Assembly (NCBI GenBank): GCA_020809705.1
Contig: CP085836.1
Location: 558,001 to 622,000 of the forward strand
Source: Calonectria ilicicola
Lineage: Eukaryota; Ascomycota; Sordariomycetes; Hypocreales; Nectriaceae
DNA length: 64,000 nt
Direction of reading: 5' to 3'
Shown: positions 1 to 9,181 of the stretch, piece by piece
How the letters are laid out: every line of letters starts with the position of its first letter
Position numbering within the stretch: position 1 is the first letter of the stretch
Translations under genes and position numbers: made by a program
The notes under the pieces: model-generated
The model's database searches: none
Seen by the model: the letters and a program-made list of their open reading frames with translations, nothing else
What the model was told of the DNA's origin: nothing

Positions 1-434
1 AAATTGTTTTTCTGCAAACGCTAGAGTTGCAAACAGTGTGGAGAACTGTGGAGAACAGTTGGCAAAACAAGCGGGAAAATGACCTCACCTACAAGCTCAA
101 CCTGAAGAACGACGAGTTCCGGATGGAGTCTGAAGAGTAAGACAATGTAGAGAACAGAAATAGGACTATATGATGAATGGCACTAGGAAGAAACAACGAG
201 CCTCATTACGGCCATGTGAAGAGGCTACAAGAACAATGAATGGCCCTACTCCTCGATCAACGGGACAGGATCGGGATCATCACCCATCACAGATGTTCTC
301 CCTACCCTAGAGCCCTAGCCCCAGTCCTAGTCCCAGCCCCAGCTGCATATCTAGCCCCAGCATCAGCCAGCTCCATCTCCATCTCCATCTCCATCTCCAT
401 CTCCATCTCTATCCCCACTCATCCCTCCTGTTTT
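1..434. other. intergenic, no gene seen
   Basis: No convincing coding region was seen. The stretch holds a CAG/CCCAG-rich tract around 310-360 that leads into a hexanucleotide microsatellite. It lies downstream of the minus-strand F-box/ankyrin gene. Confidence 0.6.
371..410. repeat. (CTCCAT)n microsatellite
   Basis: About six to seven consecutive CTCCAT units are read directly, the last ones slightly degenerate. It lies just 3' of the F-box/ankyrin gene. Confidence 0.9.
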
Positions 435-1877
435 CTATTTTTGGAGTGCGTGCGCCGTCAACGGTAGCTCCTGATTAGTCATCCAATGCACCAACTTGAC
501 AGCTTGCTCCGGAACTTTTCGCAGAAAATATGACATCGTCGCGTCTCTCTTCTCTGATGGGGTGTTTAGGCAATGGGAAAATACAAGGTTAAAACTCTTT
601 AGCAATTTCGGGTGTTGATAGACAACCCGGTGTTTATTATTATCACGCTTCATCTTGTACAATGCCTCCAAGAGGTCAATGAATACCCCACTTTGGATCC
701 TGACTCCATGGTGAAGCAGCAAGGATGCAATGCGCACATCTGCTCGATCAATCGACAACATTCGTTGCAGTAAGCCTTCTAACATGTCTGTGATTTCTCT
801 GGATCGGCTTGCCTGGCCTCTGGTTCGCTGGCTGGTCACCCGACTGGTCTCCTGGCTGATGTCCTGGCCGATGTCCTGGCCGATGTCCTGGCTGATGTCC
901 TGGCTGATCTCTTGGCTGGTCTCCTGGTTGGTCTCCTGGTTGGTCTGTTCTCTTCGGCCATCGGATTCCACTTCCACCATTCCCTGCAGCGAGACTAGCC
1001 GATCAAGTACAGCAATTTGCAAACCCTTGTAGTAGAAACTGGGTACCTTTTGGGTCGCGACGAAAATTATGAGATCTAAGCATCCTTGCATCTCCAGCGC
1101 CCTCGCTATGTGGACGGACCCTGCATCCAGCAGTCCCACAACAACCCCCCACTCGTGGCTTCGACACAGCCGCCAGATGGGCTCTTTGACATCAGCTCCA
1201 AGACTGATGACATGAGGCACCATCGATGGCTGCCTTGAACGCAGCGCTAGAATAATGCAACACGCGCCCGCAGCGGTCTTTTCATTGATGTCCAAGTCGG
1301 TCCACTTGACAAGATATGCGGCCAATGTGGGAAGAGCGTGCAGAACCGCGGCGTGGAGCGCGTTCCGGGGCAAATCTGGCCGAGCTAAAGCCGCGCCATG
1401 ACCAACCAACCATGCTGCTGTGAGCTCTCGTCTGTTCGCGATCGCTTGGAATAAGGGTGGCGTGACAATGCCACTGGGACCATCCGGAGGAAGACCGCGG
1501 TTGAGAAGGAAACCAACGATGCGATTGAGTCCCCGGCTGGCCGCCAAACACAAAGGCGAATGGACGGCGATCTGACTCGGCTCCTGAAGAACAGACTGAA
1601 TCCCGTGGAAATCTTGGCACTGCTTGAAGTCTGCCCCGCCATCTGCCGCAGCCTTTAGCGTGCCGAGGGCCACAGCTTCATCGGCACATCGGGCAATGGC
1701 GTGGAAAATCGATGAAGAGCCATAACTTTGGACATCAGTTTGGTATAGGATAGGGTTGCATATTTCATACAATCGTCGGCTTGTGCAAGCGAGCGTAGCC
1801 TGCGTCCTCAATGGGCAGGACCCAGCAATCAAGCGAACAAGTTCAGGTGGGATGGAAAGTAACATTGTCCACAGCAA
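435..1877 (-). CDS. F-box / ankyrin-repeat protein with a Gln-rich tetrapeptide repeat
   Basis: A single-exon protein of 480 residues. The N terminus (LLSIPPELVRLIAG, about residues 6-45, ending near NPILYQTD) is an F-box-like helix set, which normally binds Skp1 in SCF ubiquitin ligases. Residues about 105-260 carry degenerate ankyrin repeats (SPLCLAASRGLNRIVGFLL, PPLFQAIANRRELTAAWLV, NALHAAVLHALPTLAAYLV). Residues about 312-350 are a run of four-residue units of the type S/N-Q-E/D-T/I, encoded by a 12-nt tandem repeat at about 845-945. A basic segment and a helical C terminus follow. The start could also be Met5. It shares its architecture with the gene at 26.4 kb. A substrate-receptor role is inferred; the substrate is unknown. 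Confidence 0.8.
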   Translation of the reverse strand: MLWTMLLSIPPELVRLIAGSCPLRTQATLACTSRRLYEICNPILYQTDVQSYGSSSIFHAIARCADEAVALGTLKAAADGGADFKQCQDFHGIQSVLQEPSQIAVHSPLCLAASRGLNRIVGFLLNRGLPPDGPSGIVTPPLFQAIANRRELTAAWLVGHGAALARPDLPRNALHAAVLHALPTLAAYLVKWTDLDINEKTAAGACCIILALRSRQPSMVPHVISLGADVKEPIWRLCRSHEWGVVVGLLDAGSVHIARALEMQGCLDLIIFVATQKVPSFYYKGLQIAVLDRLVSLQGMVEVESDGRREQTNQETNQETSQEISQDISQDIGQDIGQDISQETSRVTSQRTRGQASRSREITDMLEGLLQRMLSIDRADVRIASLLLHHGVRIQSGVFIDLLEALYKMKRDNNKHRVVYQHPKLLKSFNLVFSHCLNTPSEKRDATMSYFLRKVPEQAVKLVHWMTNQELPLTAHALQK

Positions 1878-2686
1878 AAGCCGCGTATCAAATGGAGTCG
1901 TGTCGTCCGAAATGCAGGGGACGACGGAAACAGTTTCTCTGTCTGCCTACTAATGATGGTCAAACTCGTCCAATGGAAGGTGAGATAGCAATAGGTTCAC
2001 TATTTGGGCATTGTCTTCAATTTTATACCATTATTCTGTATCGAAAGCAGGCTTTTTGGTATGACAACCCCTCTTCCTAACCGCTGAACGAGGAGAAGAA
2101 GATGGCCGATGTTTAGACCCAAACGTGGGCGGTTTACAGGTACCATGAACAGCATATCTTGGACTTTTTTGCCTGTTGTTTCTTTGCTTGTTCTTTTTTT
2201 TTTTTTTTTGGCTTTTTTTTTTCTTTTGGCTTTTTTTCTTTTCTTGTTCTTAAACAAAATCCTTACGCAACATGAATGCCCTTGTGTTATTCCCGTAATG
2301 AGCCATAGATTAGTAGGTCGTTCTTCCCTTTCCATTGCTCAATTTGGGAAAGACCGCTATTGGTTGGTGGGGGGCTTGAAATGGATGCAAGATTACGAGA
2401 TGCCCCATTCAGGATGAGTTTTGGCCTTGTGCTTTCGTCATGTATATTTTTAGTACATGTGTGTCGTTTACCGAATACTCGCGTTTGCAAGAGAATCTGT
2501 GCGTGCATCTCATAGGCTTTACAGAAAAAAAAAAGAAAAAGAAGGAAAAAGAAGAAGAAAAAAGCAAAAAAGAAAAAAGCTTTCGCCGTGTTTTACAGTT
2601 TGTTGTATTAGCAGCAGTTTGCAAAACGACCTTTCCACTAGCTCTTTGCCTGTCCCGAAACCCACACCAAACCCTGCGCATACGAT
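1878..2686. other. intergenic, low-complexity tracts
   Basis: No supported gene. It contains T-rich runs at about 2190-2260 and a purine (A/G) run at about 2523-2580, which produce spurious Lys- or Phe-rich reading frames. It probably holds the promoters of the two flanking genes, which point away from each other. Confidence 0.6.
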
Positions 2687-3606
2687 ATGGGAGCGACCAA
2701 GAAAGAGGTTCAGTTTGAACTTGAACAGTTCCTGAATCGTGCTCAGTTCAAGAAACACAAACAAAGGCTACAAAAAGGTGAAAATACCACTCGTCAAGGG
2801 AACGAGATGCTCTTGACGGAGCGTTCCCCCATTTTATCAGAACAGAAAGCCGACTATTACTCAATCCAGCCTTGGGCGACATGGAGGCAGATGCAGGCTT
2901 ACAAGAGTTTTATCTGCAAGTACATCTGGTCTTTCTATTTCATCTACTCCCTTGCCCTCCCCGCTCCTTTTATTTTTCTTCTTCCCTTCCCAATTTTGAG
3001 ATGTATTTCCTACCGATGAGAATTTCTAATAACTTGCATCCAGTCCGTGGTGAGCGGTTTCGACTAGGAGACTTTGCTAGAGTTGCCCACAAGCCCTTGA
3101 TCACCGACCTACAGCATGGGCAATTTGGGAAACAGTCAGAAATTGGGTCATGTCAGGACTGGGTTGCCCAGATATTGGAAATCAGGGCTACTGATAAAGA
3201 CCATGTGTTCGCTCGAGTATATTGGATGTACAGACCTGAGGATATCCCTCCACGCACAAGGGCAGGGGCCAAGTATGTCCAAGGACGCCAATCTTATCAC
3301 GGCGAAAATGAACTAGTATTATCCAACCATAGTGAGTCATCCTGGACCTAAGCTACTCGGACAGATCAGTGCTTATTTTCTTGTCCTCTCCTTCTTTTTT
3401 TTAGTGGATATAATTGATGTAATGAGCGTTAACGGGCATGCAAACGTCGGAACAATGAGAAGATCTCGAGATGATAAACGAAGTAGTCGTTTTTATTGGA
3501 GGCAAACATTCGACTGCTTGGGCAAGAGACTTTCTGTAAGCATATTGTCACGCTCCGCCTTATAGAGTACTGAAGCTAACAGGTAAAGCCCGCTGAGCCT
3601 GCTTAG
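2687..3606 (+). pseudogene. BAH-domain protein, shortened; first splice junction out of phase
   Basis: Visible exons are about 2687-2919, 3044-3331, 3405-3535 and 3583-3606. Exon 2 and the start of exon 3 encode a BAH domain of the fungal BAH/PHD type (DWVAQILEIRATDKDHVFAR, VYWMYRPEDIPPRT, YHGENELVLSNHMDIIDVMS), followed by FYWRQTFDCLGKRLS. BAH modules read chromatin. In the longer relatives I know, a PHD finger follows this WRQTF segment; here the protein ends after seven more residues (VKPAEPA). Junctions 2-3 and 3-4 are in phase with good sites. The natural donor after SFIC (GTACAT at 2920) is phase 2, but the acceptor at 3043 needs phase 1, so exon 1 joins only through a weak donor at 2907 or an indel has occurred. 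It is probably a decayed or truncated copy. Confidence 0.55.
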
Positions 3607-4342
3607 GTTGGGCGTTTATTGGTGGGAATGGCTGGAATTTATGTTATGGTAGGAAGTAAAGTAAAATCACTGAATGAGGAGGGGAATAAATTTTGATGAC
3701 ACAATAAGATCGCTATTTAGAGAAGGTCTCATCCTATCTTGGACTTTCATTGTTCAAAATCAAGCTTGCCTCGGCGCGGTCCCTCGTTATCTGAAAGAAA
3801 CAGAAAAAGAAAGAGTAAAGTAAGTGAAAGGGACAATGAGAGAACAAGGGGAAAAAAAGAACTTGACGCGAACAGCCTTTATTATGCGGCTACCCTGTAT
3901 ATGACCAAAAGCAATGTGCTATTTCGTCACTGGTTTTTAATGCCCGTTGTCGTTTGAACGAGGAGTCAACTGGTTTTAGGTCAGAATAAATCAAGCTGAG
4001 AAAATACGAGATGTATTCTTAGCAAAATAGCGATACTTTGACTGCCGCATGTTTCAGTCTAGGGCCTTGTTCAAATTTTGATAGCCAAATGCTGCCATTT
4101 GAGAGAACCAACTGGATACAAGCCACTGCCTACAAGCCACTGCCATACTCGGCCCAGTAGAGCGGCCCACGACTTTTGGTCGCACCCTTGACGAATGGAT
4201 GTACAAATGACCGAAGCAGTTTAAATAGAAAGCCCAATCAACTACAGGTTCTAGAATACTTGGTATTGTCGGTCAGAGACTCAAACGAGCATACATCTAC
4301 AGAGAAATCAACAGCGGGACAAAGCATTTCAAACTACTCACC
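3607..4342. other. intergenic
   Basis: Nothing coding is supported. The stretch near 3780-3860 is purine-rich. The last 150 bases are the presumed promoter and 5' leader of the acyl-CoA oxidase-like gene. Confidence 0.5.
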
Positions 4343-6212
4343 ATGGCCTTCTCTCAAGCCCTCCTCGGCAAGGGCATATGGTCCAAATCCAAAGATGGAG
4401 ATGCCCATGCACCTGCAGAAAAGATTGCAATGCATTACGAAAGGGCGCGGTTAATGTGCCAGCAGAGCGGTGCGCTTACCCTTGCCTAGAAATCTCCGCC
4501 CCGCAAGTCAGCTCACTCGCTATACATAGGTCTTTCTGTCGAGGATATCCGTCTTCTAAAACCCCGATTTTGGGATTTCCATTTTGACTGTGGGTGACCA
4601 GGTGATATATGCACTCAAGCCTGGCAATTTGTGTGCTGATTACGCGCAGTAATTGCCGCCCGCGACATGACGGCCTTCATCATTGCAACGATCCATCTCA
4701 ATCTCTGCATCGGCACGCTTAGCTCGTTCATCTCGTGCCGCCCAGATCTATCACCCCTCATGGACAAACTGATGAAATTTGACGTCTGTGGTGAATTTAT
4801 GTTGACAGAAGTCGGCCACGGACTGGATGCACGAAACCTTGAGACTGTCGCTACACTCCAAGCTGATGGATCGTTTGACCTCCACACACCGACCGAAGCG
4901 GCGGCAAAGGCAATGCCGCGGGTGGCCATTGTATTTGCCCGTCTGCTGGTTGGCGGAGACGATCGCGGCGTGAAACCATTTGTTGTCTGGTTGAGTGACG
5001 CCAACCAAATGCTGCGAGGAATCACATCACGAAGCTTGCCGAACCGACCTGGCACGAAGCCATTGGACCATTCCATAACAGCTTTCGATCACGTTCGGCT
5101 GTCTTCAAAAGCGTTGCTCGGCTCCCTGTCGAAGCCAGTAGATGAGCGAGCCGAGTTTCTGCACCAAATCTGGCGTGTTTCCGTTGGGACGCTCTCGCTG
5201 TCAATCATGGGCATCTCCTCCATCAAGGTTGGGACGCAAATAGCTGCCACCTACAGCAAGAGACGAATGACAGCCGCTGCGGATGGCTGCAGCAGAATCC
5301 CAATAATATCGTTCAGCACGCAGCAGCGCACCATCCTTGATGGATGGGTCCAGGGAATTGTTTTGGAGTCATATGCTCGGTGGACGGTGAAAGCATTCGT
5401 AAATACTAAAGCCGATAGGAATGCGCGCCACGCACTTGCTGTGGTGTTCAAGGCATCCGTCATACAAGGATCGCGCATTTTGAATGACCTTGTCGAACGT
5501 TGTGGCTGGCAAGGGCTTTTCGCCTACAACCAGATTAGCGAGCTGGCTCTAACATTTCAAGGCAACTCTATTGCCGAAGGTGACACGCTCGTCTTGTGCA
5601 TTCGTGAGTTTTCAAGCAGCCCTTGCAGCTGCATTGCATTCTTCCAATCTAAACTCCACTCTAAGCTAACCACCGCTGTGGCAAACAGGATTGGCATCCG
5701 AGCTTTTGGGAGAGAAATACCAGCTTCCTGAGCCGAGGGACCCTTTAGCGTTTCTAGCCCTTCACGAGCGTGGTCTTTTGACTGAAGCCAAGCAAAAACT
5801 TGCTGAGCTAGGTGGCTACAAAAAACACAGGAGCCAGGCATTTGATCGTCACCTTCTTCCGCAGTGCAGACGCATCGTAGAGTCAATCGGCCATCGAATG
5901 GCTTACGAAGCAGCGAAAAGTTCGGGAGTCTGCATCAAGGTTCTGCGCCTTTTCGAGAGGATTCATATGAAAGCGGATCTAGGATGGTATATTGAGAGAG
6001 GCTACACTTCAAGAAAAGCGTTTGAGGATTCGGTCGTTGAGGCGTACGATGCGGTCCTACCTGATATGCTGGAATCGCTTGAGAAATCCGACATGAATGA
6101 TTACATCACCGCACCGATCATGACGCAGAAATCCTGGAATGATTTTGTCGGGAATTTACCGTCGTTTGGATTTCCGTCGTCAAGGCCTGGAGGTTATCAG
6201 CCCAAGCTTTAA
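4343..6212 (+). CDS. acyl-CoA oxidase-like peroxisomal flavoenzyme
   Basis: Four exons, 4343-4469, 4530-4589, 4650-5603 and 5689-6212, join in phase to give 554 residues. All three introns are GT..AG and 60-85 nt. Family landmarks run in the expected order: an N-terminal helical segment (GLSVEDIRLLKPRFWDFHFD), an AF..ATIHLNLCIGTLSSF helix, the flavin-site stretch MLTEVGHGLDARNLETVATL, then HTPTEAAAKAMP, KPFVVWL and a helical C-terminal half. Acyl-CoA oxidases make trans-2-enoyl-CoA and hydrogen peroxide in peroxisomal beta-oxidation. The protein ends in Pro-Lys-Leu, which fits the PTS1 peroxisomal signal loosely. It is shorter than the usual 650-700 residues. The convergent neighbour is a P450. 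A specialised role beyond general beta-oxidation is inference only. Confidence 0.8.
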
Positions 6213-6536
6213 GGGCATGTATAATCACATGGCCTCTGTGAGCCATTTCCTATTTCAGGGACACTTTTGTCATTGAGTAGTAGTGAGGGGCATCTTGGCT
6301 CCCTATGAAATATATGTTTTATATCTAAGATAACTAGTTCCCTATTTCCTCTTTTTATTTTTCTCTCTTTTTTTTTTTTTTTTTTTTTTTTCTTTTTCTT
6401 TTTGTTTCCATTTATTTACGGATTTTTCTTCGTCTCTCCTATCCATTATGTATGTGTTGCGAATTTTGCTCATGGTTAAACAGAGTCAAGAGCGACAATA
6501 CAAGTAAAAGCAGGGTTGTTGAATAATAATAACTAT
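6213..6536. other. intergenic between convergent genes, poly-T tract
   Basis: A shared 3' region of the acyl-CoA oxidase-like gene and the minus-strand P450. It holds a T-run of over 20 bases near 6369-6390 within a T/C-rich stretch. No gene is seen. Confidence 0.6.
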
Positions 6537-8207
6537 CTAGATCGCTGTAACCTTGAGGCTAACGCCATACTTGGGCCGTAGCACATATCCCCATGTCTTA
6601 CCTGCTTCAGGGTTTGGAGTTGCCTCATCAGGTTCGAATTTATACTTGCTAAGCAAACAGCACAGGAGGACCTTCATTTCCGTCTCAGAAAACCTGCGCC
6701 CGATGCAGCCCCGGGGCCCTTGAGAAAACGTCATGTACGCTTCGTCTCTCCAAGTCGCAGGCAGCTTGGACCACCGGCCTGGATCGAATTTGTCTGCCGA
6801 GTCTCCCCAGAATTCTGGGAGACGGTTGATAGCGTTTGCAGCTACACATATCAGAGTTCCAGCAGGTAAATAGTAGCCAGCTAATACATCATCTGCCAGA
6901 GTTTCACGTGTCGTCGACGGAATGGGTGGAATGTATCGAAGAGACTCGCGACAGACATTGTCAAGGTAGGGTAGCTCATCGGCATCGGGGTTGACATCCG
7001 CCAGGTTGGCGAAGTTGGCTGGGACACTGGCATCAAACAAACATGGGAAATGCGTCTTGATTTCGTCTCGCAGCCGAGATTGGACGTCAGGGTGGGTGGA
7101 TAATAGGTGAAGCGTCCACGCCATGGAAGTAGCCACGGCGTTGTAGCCAAAGCCGAGGAACGTGCTCACTTGATCCCGCATAGCCTCAAAAGACAAAGAC
7201 AGCGCTGGCCCGCCTACATCTCGGAGCGTTTTGTTTTGTTTAGCGACCAAAGCCAAAATGTCCCGGTTAGTACAGTCACCACCATCGCCGCCACCGTTGA
7301 CACCGCCGCCGCCGCCGCTCTGTCCCACTTCCACTTGCTTCTTTCGGACGATGATGGAGGCCATGTTGGCTACAATAGCCCGAGATAGTTCCGTGTCTCT
7401 CCAAAACTTCAGGAAGAGGAATGCAGATGCAGGGAAAAAAGCCTGGGAGCTATGCAGCACGCGGGACCAGAGATCAAAGGCAAATATATGCCGACAAGCG
7501 TCCAGTATGTACGACCCGGGGTTTTCCAAGGAACGGATGTCGTAGCCAAATCCTGCCTTTCCCATGATGTCGAGCGTGACACGGTCAAGCCAGCCCAAGA
7601 CTTCAATAGTTTGGGTACTTGCTTTGGCGTCCTTCATTTCGACGCGCCAGAACTCGCGGAGGGCGAGTGCCTTCTCCCAAAAGACAGGCCTTAAATCTTG
7701 GATGGACTGGGCTGAGAAAGCGGGGGCCAGCACCTTTCTCTGACGCTGATGCTGAACTCCTTCAGCTAGAAGTAGGCCTTTGCCAAGCACAGGTATCATC
7801 CACAGTTTGGTCTGGGTAGGCTTAATATAGTTGTAAGGGTTTTCGACATTTATTCTTTTTAGGGCGCTCCTGTCTGCCACCGAGAGCTTTTCTAGGCCAA
7901 AGAGAGAAAAGTAGCGAACAACAGGTCCATACTGCTGATGCCAAAGACGCTGAGGAACACCGCGCTCTTGCGTGATAAGATCGAAGAACTGGCCCCAAAG
8001 CGGAAATCCTCGTACAGTCGGGACATACCGAAGCGGCGAGCAATAGTATGGATAGATCCAGCTCAGCCATACAACAAAGTAAAGCGGTAAAGCAACTGCC
8101 CATGAGATTGCAATGGCAGATAGCGGGTCATGCTCTAATTGACGCGATCTGAGGTACGCAGCTGCAGCGTTGGCGATGAGGAGAGGTAGGAGGCCTGCGA
8201 GAACCAT
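6537..8207 (-). CDS. cytochrome P450 monooxygenase with atypical I-helix
   Basis: An uninterrupted 556-residue reading frame. Hydrophobic segments at about 1-17 and 30-50 look like an ER membrane anchor, followed by the hinge PLRYVPTVRGFPLWGQ. The C-helix region reads HQRQRKVLAPAFS. The K-helix ExxR is ESLR, then PPIPSTTRE; a PxRF-like FDPGRW and the haem loop FSQGPRGCIGRRF follow, with the Cys ligand near residue 500. The I-helix reads FLGFGYNAVATSMAW, where most P450s have AGxET/DT/S: the acid and the alcohol are replaced by Asn-Ala. A Gly-rich insert (GQSGGGGGVNGGGDGG) precedes the I-helix. P450 identity is certain; substrate and subfamily are not. Confidence 0.92.
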   Translation of the reverse strand: MVLAGLLPLLIANAAAAYLRSRQLEHDPLSAIAISWAVALPLYFVVWLSWIYPYYCSPLRYVPTVRGFPLWGQFFDLITQERGVPQRLWHQQYGPVVRYFSLFGLEKLSVADRSALKRINVENPYNYIKPTQTKLWMIPVLGKGLLLAEGVQHQRQRKVLAPAFSAQSIQDLRPVFWEKALALREFWRVEMKDAKASTQTIEVLGWLDRVTLDIMGKAGFGYDIRSLENPGSYILDACRHIFAFDLWSRVLHSSQAFFPASAFLFLKFWRDTELSRAIVANMASIIVRKKQVEVGQSGGGGGVNGGGDGGDCTNRDILALVAKQNKTLRDVGGPALSLSFEAMRDQVSTFLGFGYNAVATSMAWTLHLLSTHPDVQSRLRDEIKTHFPCLFDASVPANFANLADVNPDADELPYLDNVCRESLRYIPPIPSTTRETLADDVLAGYYLPAGTLICVAANAINRLPEFWGDSADKFDPGRWSKLPATWRDEAYMTFSQGPRGCIGRRFSETEMKVLLCCLLSKYKFEPDEATPNPEAGKTWGYVLRPKYGVSLKVTAI

Positions 8208-9181
8208 GGTTAAAGGTCCAAAATAGCGACTGCCTGGGGAAAAAAGGAATTAATCCAAAACCAGTTTGGTCAACTCTGAAAGTTTAGGGTATACAGGAAC
8301 ACAAAGATGGGCGCGGAAAGAATTGGAAAGAATCTTGATGTTTACTTCTTATAGTGGTATACAGTGAGTCGTGATAAACTAGTCTGAACTATTTACAAAT
8401 CCACATAGGGTGACGGCAACGGCCGATGCGGGCGTAAAATGGCCACGCCTCACATTCTTACCTGTAAGTTCTTCTACTTGTACTCACGCGCACGTACGAC
8501 GATAGACCACACACACTGCATTCTCTCTATGGTCAGTGCCCTGAAGTGGGGGCATGCGTAAGGGTGTTTTTAAGTATGAGAGGAAGCTGGCTATCTTACA
8601 GAGCGTATGCAATAACTAGTTGTGCGTTCAAAATCAGCATGTCTTTCCAAATATGACTGAAGAACCTACGGTGACAGGATTAGATTATGAAACATATGAC
8701 TGATCATTTACATAGCTTTCGCAACTTCGAACAGCGAGGCAACAAATGGTCAATAGGTCTCAGTATATCGGAATTCGTATGGAGCACCAGATTTTTAGTG
8801 AGGGCACCGACATCATCCCCAAGTTCTGCGGGGGCTAAATACGGCTGCTAAACCCAACCCAGGTACAACAAGTGGGACTCATGAACCATGCGTAACAACA
8901 TCCTTAGCCTCTCGTCCCAACGTAAGACGCGTCCATTACTTACGCCCGATCCCTGTTGCAAAAAATTCAGAAGAGAAGAGGAAAAAAGAAAAAAAAGGAA
9001 GAAAAAAAAAGAAGAAGAAAAAGAAAAGCCTAAAAACTAAAATAGAAACAAAAACAAACCACTCTCTGTTTTCTTTTCCTCTCTTCATCCGCTTTTTTTT
9101 CTCACCATCTCTGTCTTGCTCATCCTCCGCTGGCATCAATCGTATTGCTGTCGTTTTGGAGGACATCACAGTTTGCGAGTC
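8208..9181. other. divergent intergenic region between two P450 genes
   Basis: A gap of about 970 bases between divergently transcribed P450 genes, so it probably holds both promoters. A purine-rich run at about 8965-9035 is followed by a pyrimidine-rich stretch just before the plus-strand start codon, as is common in fungal promoters. No gene is seen. Confidence 0.6.

Noticed and set aside
730..1032. Trp/Ser/Leu-rich plus-strand reading frame opposite the F-box/ankyrin gene
   Set aside because: It is the antisense of the 12-base repeat in a well-supported minus-strand gene.
2109..2764. Several Phe-rich or Lys-rich frames on both strands
   Set aside because: They are produced by poly-T and poly-A/G tracts and contain no domain.
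7107..8103. Overlapping frames inside the first P450
   Set aside because: They lie antisense or out of frame to a complete P450 with all landmarks.
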